A DNA stretch of 64,000 nt from Sedimentisphaera salicampi (lineage in GTDB: Bacteria > Planctomycetota > Phycisphaerae > Sedimentisphaerales > Sedimentisphaeraceae): contig NZ_CP021023.1 of NCBI RefSeq assembly GCF_002117005.1, forward strand, positions 2,838,995 through 2,902,994, given 5' to 3'. Both the position numbers and the translations under genes were made by a program. A model generated the notes under the pieces. The model worked only from the letters and a program-made list of their open reading frames with translations. It was not told the DNA's origin and did not search any database. Below are positions 1 through 8,634 of the stretch, piece by piece. Within the stretch, counting starts at the first letter, position 1; each line of letters starts with the position of its first letter.

Positions 1-198
1 CTCGGAGCTCTTGGAATATGGCAAAACAGCTTTCAGGACACCGAAAAAGCCCTCTCACACTACTGGAATGCCCTCAGCCTTGGCGGATCCAGGCCTTTGC
101 CCGAGCTCTTTGAAACAGCAGGGGTGAGGTTTGATATGTCCAGAGATCATATAGCTCCGCTGGTGGAGACAGTGCGAAAAGAGCTATGGAAGAGCTAA
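1..198 (+). CDS. M3-family oligoendopeptidase (PepF-like), C-terminal fragment
   Basis: This is the last 65 codons of a gene that begins before the window; the frame is open from base 1 to the TAA at 196-198. The peptide contains ALSLGGSRPLPELFETAG followed by VRFDMS. This matches the conserved C-terminal segment of M3 oligoendopeptidase F proteins, zinc metallopeptidases that cleave short peptides in the cytoplasm. The HExxH zinc site lies upstream and cannot be checked, so the call rests on the C-terminal signature only. It converges with the rhomboid gene, leaving a 46-base gap. Confidence 0.7.
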   Translation, partial: LGALGIWQNSFQDTEKALSHYWNALSLGGSRPLPELFETAGVRFDMSRDHIAPLVETVRKELWKS

Positions 199-220
199 CC
201 GCTTCCGTTTTCTGTTTTTA

Positions 221-240
221 AGGCCTGCCGAGAGGCCGGG
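221..240. repeat. Short GC-rich hairpin, related to one at 2597
   Basis: GGCCT and AGGCC (222-226 and 233-237) form a 5-bp stem between the convergent peptidase and rhomboid genes. There is no T-run on either side, so it is not a standard intrinsic terminator. The phrase GAGGCCGGG recurs at 2610-2618 in a slightly longer hairpin (CCGGCCT...AGGCCGG), which suggests a small dispersed palindrome. Confidence 0.4.
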
Positions 241-244
241 CTTA

Positions 245-1102
245 CTAATGTCTGTTTTTTTCACGCTCTTTTTTTGTGGCGTTTTTGAGGATATTCCGCT
301 CCCTCTGAGACAGCTTATGAATCCCTTCCTCGTGTATCTTCTTGAGGATCCTGTCAATCTCGGCCTGAGTAACCGTATTTGGGTGTTCCGGGTGCGAGTG
401 GAAGGGCTTATGCGAGGAAAATTCCTTCGTGCTCGATCTTACAAACTGCCCGAATCTGGTTCGCCTTATCTTCGGCCACCAGCAGTAAAGTGCGCCAGCG
501 AGCATACCGCCAAGGTGAGCTGCATCTCCGCCTGCGTTCTGTCCGCCTGATAAAACGTTCAGACCATACATTATCGTAATTACTATAGCCGCCATCCTTA
601 TCGGTACGGGGAAAACGAATATAAACACAACAAACTGCGGGGATAGTATTGCAGCAGCAGCAAGCAGGCCCAGCACGCCTCCGGATGCGCCCACAAGGAC
701 GCCAGGGCCGATAATCCCTGCCATCTTAAACAGGAAGAAAAATATCCCTCCCACGACTCCGCAGGTGAGATAAAAGGCGAGAAACCGCTGGGAGCCCCAT
801 TTGCTCTCGAAATGCGTGCCGAGGAAATAAAGACCGATCATATTCATCAGTATATGGCCGACGCTTGCGTGCATAAACTGAAACGTTGCAAACCGCCAGA
901 GCTCAAGCGATCTGGTGAGCGGCTCGTTTATCAGCGCGCAGAGCATACTGATCTGCCCGCCCATTAGCTGGTCTGCTGCGAAAGCCGCAATGTTTGCAAT
1001 CAGCAGTATCTTCACTATCGGCGTAATCGAGGGAAAGCCTGTCGGGCTTGAATGCCTCGGCCGGTAATTGTATTGCACGTAATCTCTATCGTATAAGCCC
1101 AT
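245..1102 (-). CDS. Rhomboid-family intramembrane serine protease
   Basis: This 285-residue protein has about six hydrophobic segments. The catalytic serine is in GASGG (Ser140), the catalytic histidine is in AAHLGGMLAG (His196), and the rhomboid signature HASVGHILMNM (around 78-88) precedes them. Rhomboids cut single-pass membrane proteins within the bilayer. After the last TM there is a polar tail (about residues 215-285) rich in basic residues and histidine, presumably cytoplasmic. The start overlaps the end of lgt by 17 bases, so the two are probably co-translated from the panD-lgt-rhomboid operon. The substrate is unknown. Confidence 0.93.
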   Translation of the reverse strand: MGLYDRDYVQYNYRPRHSSPTGFPSITPIVKILLIANIAAFAADQLMGGQISMLCALINEPLTRSLELWRFATFQFMHASVGHILMNMIGLYFLGTHFESKWGSQRFLAFYLTCGVVGGIFFFLFKMAGIIGPGVLVGASGGVLGLLAAAAILSPQFVVFIFVFPVPIRMAAIVITIMYGLNVLSGGQNAGGDAAHLGGMLAGALYCWWPKIRRTRFGQFVRSSTKEFSSHKPFHSHPEHPNTVTQAEIDRILKKIHEEGIHKLSQRERNILKNATKKEREKNRH

Positions 1103-2090
1103 TAGCTTTATTCCTTTTCGTGTAGTAGATCAGTCCCGCAACCCCGGCGGCGAACAGCCCGATGCTGATAAGCTGTGAGATCGTCAGCATACCAACTTCG
1201 TATGGGTTGTCGTCTCTGAGAGACTCCACCAGAAAGCGGGATATTGAATACAGTATAAAAACAAGGCTGAACGTGCAGCCTTTGCATCTCATTTTATCAT
1301 TATTTTCTCTGCCTGAGCCGTATCGTCGCCAGAAGATAAAGGCCAGCAGGCAGTTAACAGCATTTGCAGCGCTTGAATAAAGCTGGGTAGGGTGTACGGG
1401 CTTTGCCTGATAAGGCCCGCCTCTGCTGACCAGCTTTCTCTCTGCCTCAGTAAGCATATCTTTTGGCTTTAGAGGGTATTTTTCTTTGTTTTCCTCGCCT
1501 GCCGGCACCCATCCCTTCTGCGTGTTAAGCCCGTAAAAGTTGGCCGGCAGATCAATATACGGTTCTTCTCTTTCTCTAAGAGGGTCTGGATGGGCCTGAG
1601 CGTTGTAAACTATAGACCCATACGGGAAAACCACACCCACAGGCAGCTCTGTAACCTGCCCGTAGCAGCAGCCGTTCAGGAAGCAGCCTATCCGGCCGAT
1701 CGCTATCCCTATAAGCAGAGCCACGGACAGTATATCAAGGCTTGTGAGCATATCGCATTTTTTCTTCCAGAGGTAGTACAGAATAAATGCAATCGCCAGT
1801 ATTACTCCGCCGAGCAGTTCGAGCCCGCCGTTCCATACTGCGAATATCTCCATAAACCCTTCTTCATACACCCTGTAGTGCAAGACATACATTGCCCTTG
1901 CACCGATAATCCCAGCTATCAGCGAGTACATTCCTGCATTTATGAGCGTTTCCGCATTCGCCCCTCTGCCCGTCTTGGCACACATCTTCCTGATCAGCCA
2001 GAAGCCGGCGAAAAGACCCAGAACCAGCATAGTTCCGTAGCTTTTTACCGTCAGATCGGTGAAAGGTATTCTAAACAGTTCCGGGAACAT
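1086..2090 (-). CDS. lgt: Prolipoprotein diacylglyceryl transferase
   Basis: Lgt transfers diacylglycerol from phosphatidylglycerol to the lipobox cysteine of prolipoproteins at the inner membrane. The 334-residue protein is multi-spanning and carries the Lgt signature GRIGCFLNGCCYG (132-144) with its conserved Arg133, plus HPTQLYSSAAN near the C-terminal third. It is longer than E. coli Lgt because of an extra hydrophilic stretch between these motifs (about residues 175-225), presumably periplasmic. The window also encodes a lipoprotein candidate (the OmpA-like gene at 39770) that would be a substrate. It sits between panD (12 bases upstream) and the rhomboid gene (overlapping). Confidence 0.95.
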   Translation of the reverse strand: MFPELFRIPFTDLTVKSYGTMLVLGLFAGFWLIRKMCAKTGRGANAETLINAGMYSLIAGIIGARAMYVLHYRVYEEGFMEIFAVWNGGLELLGGVILAIAFILYYLWKKKCDMLTSLDILSVALLIGIAIGRIGCFLNGCCYGQVTELPVGVVFPYGSIVYNAQAHPDPLREREEPYIDLPANFYGLNTQKGWVPAGEENKEKYPLKPKDMLTEAERKLVSRGGPYQAKPVHPTQLYSSAANAVNCLLAFIFWRRYGSGRENNDKMRCKGCTFSLVFILYSISRFLVESLRDDNPYEVGMLTISQLISIGLFAAGVAGLIYYTKRNKANGLIR

Positions 2091-2102
2091 AATTTCCTTG
2101 AG

Positions 2103-2459
2103 TTATCGAGTTTCTTTGATGCCGTTGTTCTGGTCTGCCAAGACAACTCTGGGGTTATGGGTTCTCATTTCTTCCGGGCTGTAGAACCCGAAGCTTATTA
2201 TTATTACTACGTCTTCAGGTTCAAATTTCCTTGCAGCAGCGCCGAGGATTGTAATCTTCCCGCTGCCTGCGGGCTCGGGAACTACGTAGGTCTCTATCCT
2301 CTCGCCGTTATTTACGTTAGCCACGAGAACGGCCTCGTTCGCCGCTATGCCGGAGGCTTCAAGCAGATCGGAGTCTATTCCGATGCTCCCCGGGTATGTG
2401 AGCTGCGAATCGGTAATTTTTGCTCTGTGAATTTTTGCTTTTAAGGCTTTTACAAACAT
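2103..2459 (-). CDS. panD: Aspartate 1-decarboxylase proenzyme
   Basis: PanD makes beta-alanine from aspartate for pantothenate and CoA synthesis. The 118-residue length is typical. The self-cleavage site is visible as YPGSIGID with Gly24-Ser25, where serinolysis produces the pyruvoyl cofactor on Ser25. This is the first gene of a minus-strand operon with lgt and the rhomboid. coaE, the last enzyme of CoA synthesis, lies elsewhere in the window (55.9 kb), so the pathway is not clustered here. Confidence 0.95.
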   Translation of the reverse strand: MFVKALKAKIHRAKITDSQLTYPGSIGIDSDLLEASGIAANEAVLVANVNNGERIETYVVPEPAGSGKITILGAAARKFEPEDVVIIISFGFYSPEEMRTHNPRVVLADQNNGIKETR

Positions 2460-2817
2460 TTTATCTGTCCTGAGAAGCTTTGCGGCTTCATTTTATTCAA
2501 CTGATTATACACTCAGGAGTATATTTTAAAAAATCGAAACAAAAAATCCAGCAATCTTTATTTCGAAAAATATCATAATATGTTCATTCTCCGAATCCGG
2601 CCTTGCCGGGAGGCCGGGTCTTCACCGCTCTGCTGCCCGAATCGGCTGAACCAGAATCATCAGGCTGATTTCCGGCTATTGTGAAACCTGAAAATTTTTT
2701 TGTTTTTCTCTTGATATCAGCCCCGCAGCTCATATAATTCCACGTTTCAAAGATTACAGATTGAATAACCTCTCAGTCGAAAGATTTTGAGAAATAGAAT
2801 ATCAGGGAGATTTATAA
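2460..2817. other. Divergent promoter region panD / rpsT
   Basis: These 358 bases separate the divergent panD and rpsT genes and have no supported ORF. The segment 2510-2590 is AT-rich. A GC hairpin CCGGCCT...AGGCCGG lies at 2597-2617 without a T-run. Promoters for both directions must lie here, but I cannot assign -35/-10 boxes with confidence. Confidence 0.5.
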
Positions 2818-3099
2818 GTGGCACATTCTTTATCGGCCAAAAAAAGAGTTCGGCAGAATGCCAAACGCAGGCAGCTCAACCGCGCCCGCAAGAGCATGGT
2901 TCGTACTGCAATCAAGAAATTCGAGCTTGCTGTGAGAAATCACGAAGTTCAAGAAGCAGAGCAGTATTTCCTTTCAGTGCAGAAACGCCTTGACAAGGTG
3001 GCAGCTAAAGGAACTATGCACAAGAATACTGCCTCCAGAACCAAGGCTCGTATGGCTAAAAAGCTTCAGGACCTTCGGGTGAAGGAGCAGGCCGGCTGA
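2818..3099 (+). CDS. rpsT: 30S ribosomal protein S20
   Basis: S20 is a small basic protein that binds the 5' domain of 16S rRNA. The 93-residue sequence begins MAHSLSAKKRVRQNAKR and ends in a lysine/arginine-rich helix, as in the family. The start is GTG at 2818, preceded by the ribosome-binding sequence AGGGAG about 8 bases upstream. In E. coli S20 also uses a non-AUG start as part of its autoregulation; whether that holds here is not shown. It is monocistronic, with a clear terminator just downstream. Confidence 0.96.
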   Translation: MAHSLSAKKRVRQNAKRRQLNRARKSMVRTAIKKFELAVRNHEVQEAEQYFLSVQKRLDKVAAKGTMHKNTASRTKARMAKKLQDLRVKEQAG

Positions 3100-3123
3100 G
3101 GTTTCTTAAAATTTCGAGCTGTG

Positions 3124-3165
3124 AACCTGCATTTCTCTTCTGAAATTGCAGGTTTTCTTCTTTTT
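3124..3165 (+). terminator. Intrinsic terminator of rpsT
   Basis: AACCTGCA pairs with TGCAGGTT (stem extended by TTTC/GAAA with one bulge), and the stem is followed by TTCTTCTTTTT. Confidence 0.85.
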
Positions 3166-3273
3166 ACGGCAGAATATGCTGGACATTTACAATTATTGTA
3201 ATAAAATTCACTTTTCGCTGAGACGAAAATAAACTAAATAATTTGCTAATTTTTTTGGTAAGAGGATTTATCA

Positions 3274-3519
3274 ATGGCACATAAGAAAGGTCAGGGCTCA
3301 TCGAGAAACGGCAGAGACAGCAATCCCCAGTATCGCGGGATTAAGCTCTACGGAGGCCAGCAGGCAAAAGCAGGGTCTATACTTGTTCGCCAGTGCGGCA
3401 CGAAATTTCACCCTGGATTTAATGTAGGTCTCGGAAAAGACTATACACTTTTCGCCTTGAAAGAGGGTAAGGTGAGATTTCAGGGCAAGAGAGTTCATAT
3501 AGACTGCCCTGAAGCCTGA
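3274..3519 (+). CDS. rpmA: 50S ribosomal protein L27
   Basis: L27 lies near the peptidyl-transferase centre. The 81-residue protein begins [19 protein letters not shown] with no N-terminal propeptide, so it is the standard bacterial form whose N-terminus reaches the tRNA ends. The usual partner rplU (L21) is not upstream and obg is not downstream, so rpmA stands alone between two terminators. The start is ATG with AGAGG about 8 bases upstream. Confidence 0.97.
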   Translation: MAHKKGQGSSRNGRDSNPQYRGIKLYGGQQAKAGSILVRQCGTKFHPGFNVGLGKDYTLFALKEGKVRFQGKRVHIDCPEA

Positions 3520-3547
3520 AAGGCTGTTCATAATAACAAATAACAAG

Positions 3548-3580
3548 AGGCGGCTTCAACAGAGCCGTCTCTTTTGGTTT
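3548..3580 (+). terminator. Intrinsic terminator of rpmA
   Basis: AGGCGGCT (3548-3555) pairs with AGCCGTCT (3563-3570), followed by CTTTTGGTTTT. It ends just two bases before the GGAGG of the next gene, so read-through or a promoter inside this hairpin must serve that gene. Confidence 0.75.
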
Positions 3581-3591
3581 TCGGAGGAAAA

Positions 3592-4707
3592 GTGCAGAAG
3601 ACAATTAAAGAGGCCTTCGAAGCTTTTGATATAAGGGGTGAGTTTGACTGTGCGAAAAGGTGCGGGAATGGTAATATAAACAATACCTATCACATCACTG
3701 CACGGGAAGAAGGCGTTTTACACAATTATATATTTCAGCGGATAAACACCTCAGTTTTCACTGAGCCGGATAAGCTTATGCACAATCTGGTGCGTGTTGT
3801 AAACCACCACCGCGGAGCGTTGGCCAAGTGCGGGGTGGAAGATCTGCATAAGCGCGTGCTCACGGTTTTCACTACCCGCAGGGGAGATTATTTCTATACA
3901 GACAGCAGCGGGAACTGCTGGAGGTGTCATCTATTTATAGATGGAAAAACTCACGAAAGCCTTGATGACCCTGAGAAACTTTTCAACGTTGCCTATGCAT
4001 ACGGCAGCTTCATCTCCCATATGGAAGATTTCGAGGAAGATCTGCACGAAACCATCCCGAATTTCCACGACGGAAGATGGCGTCTCAGGCAGCTTGAGCA
4101 GGCGAGCAGAGAAGACAGGGCAGACAGGCTGGCTTCTGTGCAGGACTGGGTTGATTTTATATTCGAAAACAGCTCTGATTTGATTTCTCTGCAGGAGAAA
4201 ATCGATTCAGGTATTATCCCCATTCGAATCACACATAACGATGCAAAAATTAATAATGTTATTCTCGACAGGGATACGGGGAGGCCGCTTTGCGTGATTG
4301 ATCTTGATACCGTGATGAAGGGTTCGGTTCTGTTTGATTTCGGGGATATGATACGCTCAGCGGCGAATACTGTATCTGAGGAGAGCCCTGAACTGAGCTG
4401 TTCGGCTTCGCTGGATATCAAGAGATTCGAGTCTCTGCTTGAAGGTTTTATGCAGGCAGGTTCGGATGTTCTTGTAAGCTCGGAGATAGAGCATATAAAT
4501 CAGGCCACTCGCCTTCTGTCTCTTATGATAGGCACGCGTTTTCTCACAGACTACCTCAACGGTGATGTCTATTTCAAGATCCGCTGGGAAGACCACAACC
4601 TCACAAGAGCCCTCAATAATCTCCATCTTTACAAGTCTATAAAGAATCAGAGCGATCAGATAGATAAGCTGATTAGAAAATACGCTCCTGCCTGCCGTTT
4701 AGCTTGA
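3592..4707 (+). CDS. APH-fold phosphotransferase, N-acetylhexosamine-kinase-like
   Basis: This is a kinase of the aminoglycoside-phosphotransferase fold. It has an N-terminal GNINNTYH loop, FQRINTSVFTEPDKLM, the catalytic loop THNDAKINNVI and the metal-binding IDLDTV. This combination matches the family that includes bifidobacterial N-acetylhexosamine 1-kinase and proteins often mis-named mucin desulfatase. A role in phosphorylating a free sugar is plausible, but the substrate cannot be read from sequence. I place the start at GTG 3592, which has GGAGG five bases upstream, rather than at an in-frame TTG at 3574 inside the preceding terminator; this gives 371 residues. It converges on mutL with a 7-base gap. 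Confidence 0.75.
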   Translation: MQKTIKEAFEAFDIRGEFDCAKRCGNGNINNTYHITAREEGVLHNYIFQRINTSVFTEPDKLMHNLVRVVNHHRGALAKCGVEDLHKRVLTVFTTRRGDYFYTDSSGNCWRCHLFIDGKTHESLDDPEKLFNVAYAYGSFISHMEDFEEDLHETIPNFHDGRWRLRQLEQASREDRADRLASVQDWVDFIFENSSDLISLQEKIDSGIIPIRITHNDAKINNVILDRDTGRPLCVIDLDTVMKGSVLFDFGDMIRSAANTVSEESPELSCSASLDIKRFESLLEGFMQAGSDVLVSSEIEHINQATRLLSLMIGTRFLTDYLNGDVYFKIRWEDHNLTRALNNLHLYKSIKNQSDQIDKLIRKYAPACRLA

Positions 4708-4714
4708 ATACAGG

Positions 4715-6673
4715 CTAAAATCCAGTTCTCTTGAACTGCTTTTCAAGGTCTTTTATCGAAAAGCGGATTCGAGAAGGCCTTCCGTGCGGGCATCTTGAGC
4801 TTCTTTCTGTTTGTTCGGCCTCTTCCAAGAGGTGCTGAATTTCCTCATCACCGAGCTTCTGTCCGGCCTTTATCGCCGCCTTGCACGAGGCGGTGTCCAA
4901 TACGCAGTGCACAAGCTCCTCCCTGCCGGGCTGAATCTGGGTGTCTGAGAGCCTTTCAACGAAATCAGACATAAACTCCGAGGGCGAGGCCTTTCGCAGG
5001 AGAGTAGGGAAAGACTGCACTGCCCAAGTTTCCGGTCCGAATGGCTCGATGTGTATCCCGAGCTTTTCCAGCAGCTCAATACTGGATTCCAGAATCTCCC
5101 TGTCCTTCTCTCTAACCTCAAATGTTTCGGGGATCAGAAGCTTCTGGGATTCAAGTGCCCCAGTGCTCTGGTCTTTGATCCTTGCATACATCTTTTCATA
5201 GATGATTCTCTCGTGGAGTGCATGCTGGTCTATTATCTCAAAACCGTCCTCTGTTTCGTTGAGTATGTAGCTGTTGTGAACTTGGAGCCATTTCTTTAGC
5301 GGAAGCTCTGTTTCGGGGCGATTTTCGATGGGCGGAAGGCTGAAATCCTCTGCTGCACGCTCAAATCGCCTTCCTGAAGGCTCGTCTGGGGCGAAAGGCC
5401 TTCTCGGGGATTGGATTCCTGCTCCGCCGGACGGCCTTTGATTCCAGAAACCGGGGAGGTCTTTCCTTGCCCCGCTGCCGCTGTTTTCGAAGAAATTCTG
5501 CATGGATTCTCTGATTCGCTCAGCATATTCACTGCTGTTTCTGTTCATCGCCTCATCGAGTCCCTCGCTTGTCTGGAAGGCTGCTCCGGCATTTGATTTT
5601 CCGCTTTCTCCGCCCGAAGGGAAGCGGTCAAATTCTGCTGAGCTGATGCTGCCCTGAACTTCCGTTTTAACGTTCAGGAGCTTCTCCCTGAGCGAGGCGA
5701 GCACTTGAGAATGAACAAGATTGGGATTATCGAATCTGATTTCTGTTTTGGTTGGGTGTACGTTTACATCGTAGCTCTCATAGGGCATTTCGAGGAAGAT
5801 AAAAGTAACAGGGTGTTTGCCCGGCTCCAGAAGCCCCCGATACGCCTCTTTAATGGCGTGCGAGATGAACTTGTCCCTGATATACCTGCCGTTGAGGAAG
5901 GTGTACTGGAATTTGTTCGTGCCCCTTGAGATTGAAGGGGTGCAGATCTGAGCACGCACCATAATCCCTCTTTCCTGATTCTCAATGCTTATAAGATTAT
6001 CCCTAATCTCCTTTGAGATGAGCTCTCCGATTCGCTGTTCTATGCTTTGGCCTTTGGGCAGATTATGCAAAACCCTTCTATTGTGCGAGAGCTTCATTTC
6101 GAGCTGAGGGTTGGCAAGGGCGAGCCTCGTAAACTGTTCGGAAATGTGCCCCATCTCTGTGTTGGCCGTCCTGAGGAATTTTCGCCTGGCGGGGAGTTTG
6201 TAGAAGATATTGCGAACCTCGATGGTTGTGCCGTAATCGGAGCTGTCCGGAACTACCTCGCCTTTTTCGCCGCAGTCTATATTGATGCTGTTGGCCTGTA
6301 TCGAATCCTTGGTTCTGCTTGTCAGCTTAACGCTCGCAATAGAGCCTATGCTCGCAAGCGCTTCGCCCCTGAAACCCATCGAGCGGATTGAGGTGAGGTC
6401 TTCCACAGTGCGGATTTTGCTCGTTGCGTGGGGTTCGAAGGCGTCGGGGATATCTTCAGCGGATATCCCCGTGCCGTTATCTGTAATCTGGATGAGCTTT
6501 TTGCCGCCGTCCTCAATGTGCAGATGAACCCTGTCTGCCGAGGCATCTATGCTGTTTTCAAGAAGCTCCTTTACCACGCTCGCCGGCCTTTCGATAACCT
6601 CGCCGGCAGCGATCATATTTACCATATTCTTATCGAGAATATGTATCCGGCGGCTGGTGGTATTATCCGCCAT
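4715..6673 (-). CDS. mutL: DNA mismatch repair protein MutL
   Basis: MutL links mismatch recognition by MutS to strand incision. The N-terminal GHKL ATPase is clear: ELLENSIDA, TDNGTGIS, and FRGEALASI. The C-terminal part carries the metal-dependent nicking motif DQHALHERIIYE, which fits DQHA(X)2E(X)4E, plus a CPHGRP motif near the end. This is therefore an endonuclease-type MutL expected to work without MutH. A variable linker (about 340-450) is rich in Ser, Gly and Arg. The start overlaps the end of gpmI by 11 bases. Confidence 0.97.
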   Translation of the reverse strand: MADNTTSRRIHILDKNMVNMIAAGEVIERPASVVKELLENSIDASADRVHLHIEDGGKKLIQITDNGTGISAEDIPDAFEPHATSKIRTVEDLTSIRSMGFRGEALASIGSIASVKLTSRTKDSIQANSINIDCGEKGEVVPDSSDYGTTIEVRNIFYKLPARRKFLRTANTEMGHISEQFTRLALANPQLEMKLSHNRRVLHNLPKGQSIEQRIGELISKEIRDNLISIENQERGIMVRAQICTPSISRGTNKFQYTFLNGRYIRDKFISHAIKEAYRGLLEPGKHPVTFIFLEMPYESYDVNVHPTKTEIRFDNPNLVHSQVLASLREKLLNVKTEVQGSISSAEFDRFPSGGESGKSNAGAAFQTSEGLDEAMNRNSSEYAERIRESMQNFFENSGSGARKDLPGFWNQRPSGGAGIQSPRRPFAPDEPSGRRFERAAEDFSLPPIENRPETELPLKKWLQVHNSYILNETEDGFEIIDQHALHERIIYEKMYARIKDQSTGALESQKLLIPETFEVREKDREILESSIELLEKLGIHIEPFGPETWAVQSFPTLLRKASPSEFMSDFVERLSDTQIQPGREELVHCVLDTASCKAAIKAGQKLGDEEIQHLLEEAEQTERSSRCPHGRPSRIRFSIKDLEKQFKRTGF

Positions 6674-8246
6674 TTTTCTGGATCAGGCTCCTTCCGGTCA
6701 TTTCTTTCGGCTTTTCTATTCCCATCAGATCGAGCATTGTCGGTGCTGCGTCAGCGAGGCATCCTCCGCTTGCCAGTTTGGTATTTTTAAGCTCTTCGTC
6801 GAACACTATAAAAGGCACATCGCCTGTGGTATGAGAGGTAAACGGATTGTCTGCGTTTCCCTCAGCCATTTTCTCTGAGTTGCCGTGGTCTGCGAACACT
6901 ATGGCTGCTCCGCCCATATCCTTCACTTTCGTAAGAATTCTGCCAACGCACTCGTCAACCGTCTGGCAGGCCTTAACAGCCGCCTCAATAACGCCGGTAT
7001 GACCTACCATATCGGGGTTTGCGAAATTTACGATAATCGCATCAAACTCATTCTTTTCGAGCCTTTCCATTACCGCATCGCACACCTTATATGCGCTCAT
7101 TTCCGGCTGTAAATCGTAGGTTTCCACTTTGGGCGAGGGGATAATCTGCCGGTCTTCCTTGTCGAAAGGCTCCTCGCGGTAGTCGTTGAAGAAGAACGTT
7201 ACATGGGCATATTTCTCCGTTTCTGCGCACCTGAACTGTTTGAGCCCGAGCTCGCTGAAATACTGTCCGAGTATGTTTTTCATCTTTGGGGGTTTTGGGA
7301 ATGCCACAGGTGCGTTTATGGTTTTGTCGTACTGGGTCATACAGACAAAGTAAAGATCGAGCTTTTTGTCCCGCTTAAAACCTGAGAACTCATCATCTAC
7401 AAATGCCCTTGTAATCTCTCTCGGCCTGTCGCCGCGGAAATTAAAGAACACTACTGAATCGCCGTCTTCTATAAGGCTCAGAGGCTCACCGTTCTCATCT
7501 GTTATATTTAAGGGCTTGATGAATTCGTCTGTTTCTTCCCTTGCGTAGCATTCCTGCATAGCCTCTTCAAATGATGAGGCCTTTCCGCCTTCGCCCTTGG
7601 TCAGGCAGTTGTAGGCCTTGGAGACCCTCTCCCACCTGTTGTCTCTGTCCATCGCGTAGAACCTGCCGCTGATGCTGGCAATTTTGCCTACGCCGAGTTC
7701 GTTCATCTTTGCCTGAATATCCTTCAGAAAGCCAAGCCCGCTGGTGGGGGAGCTGTCGCGTCCGTCGGTTAGGGCGTGCAGATACACTTGCTCAACGCCG
7801 CTGCGCTTTGCCATCTCGAGCACGCCGTAGAGATGGCCGAGCAGTGAATGAACGCCGATATCACTGCAGAGCCCCATTATGTGCAGTTTGCTTGAATTCC
7901 GCTTAACTCTGTTCATCGCCTCAAGCAGAACTTCATTTTCATAGAAAGACTCATTCCTGATTTTCAGTGTGATTCGAACTGAATCCTGATAAACCACTCG
8001 TCCTGCTCCGATATTCTGATGGCCAACTTCGCTGTTGCCCATCGTCCCGTCCGGCAGTCCTACCATCTCCCCGCTGGTATGCATAAGCGTATTTGGATAT
8101 TCGCTCATAAGCATATCGTCTGTTGGTGTGTTGGCGATTTTTATAGCGTTGAATTTATCATCTTCGCTGTTGGGGTTGTGTCCCCAGCCGTCGCGTATAA
8201 TCATCACGCAAGGTCTTTTTCTTATCGTACTTTTAGAGCTCATCAA
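6663..8246 (-). CDS. gpmI: 2,3-bisphosphoglycerate-independent phosphoglycerate mutase
   Basis: This enzyme interconverts 3- and 2-phosphoglycerate in glycolysis with two Mn ions and a phosphoserine intermediate. The 527-residue protein has the alkaline-phosphatase-fold metal motif IIRDGWGHN at the N-terminus, the nucleophile Ser72 in GNSEVGH, and metal ligands in ADHGNSEKM. Length is normal for the family. It is upstream of and overlaps mutL; this is probably transcriptional coupling without a functional link. Confidence 0.96.
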   Translation of the reverse strand: MMSSKSTIRKRPCVMIIRDGWGHNPNSEDDKFNAIKIANTPTDDMLMSEYPNTLMHTSGEMVGLPDGTMGNSEVGHQNIGAGRVVYQDSVRITLKIRNESFYENEVLLEAMNRVKRNSSKLHIMGLCSDIGVHSLLGHLYGVLEMAKRSGVEQVYLHALTDGRDSSPTSGLGFLKDIQAKMNELGVGKIASISGRFYAMDRDNRWERVSKAYNCLTKGEGGKASSFEEAMQECYAREETDEFIKPLNITDENGEPLSLIEDGDSVVFFNFRGDRPREITRAFVDDEFSGFKRDKKLDLYFVCMTQYDKTINAPVAFPKPPKMKNILGQYFSELGLKQFRCAETEKYAHVTFFFNDYREEPFDKEDRQIIPSPKVETYDLQPEMSAYKVCDAVMERLEKNEFDAIIVNFANPDMVGHTGVIEAAVKACQTVDECVGRILTKVKDMGGAAIVFADHGNSEKMAEGNADNPFTSHTTGDVPFIVFDEELKNTKLASGGCLADAAPTMLDLMGIEKPKEMTGRSLIQKNGG

Positions 8247-8634
8247 TTTAACCTTTCATAATAAGCTAAAAATTCTCAAGGTTTGTTGAAAACTGGATTT
8301 TAAGTAAAAAGCCGGCAAGGTCAAACACTCACGCTGCTGTGAAGGGTTTAATTCAGGCTTAAAAGCGGGTCTGTTATGTTTGCTTGCTTGTCTGAAAATT
8401 CCCGCTTTGAGAAAAATATTCAGTTTTTCTTTTGTTTTGAGTAAAAAATGGCGGCTTGAGTACATATACATTTATAAGAGAAGTTTATTCAAACCAGAGC
8501 GAGAGCCGGCTTGAAACAGAAAAATATTTTGACCGTAAATATTTCGAAAAATGAAATATTCCAAGAAGATAAAACGTCTATATTAAAAAATATTCTAAGG
8601 CGCCCGCCCAAGGCGGAACAGAAAGGGTTAGCCA
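8247..8634. other. Divergent intergenic region gpmI / DUF1549 gene
   Basis: This AT-rich 388-base spacer has no supported ORF. The only structure I see is a loose inverted repeat AAGCGGG (about 8360) and CCCGCTT (about 8400) with a long loop. Promoters for gpmI and for the 8.6-15.0 kb gene run should lie here. Confidence 0.4.

Noticed and set aside
1590-2444. 284-codon plus-strand frame opposite lgt and panD
   Set aside because: Antisense shadow of two well-supported genes.
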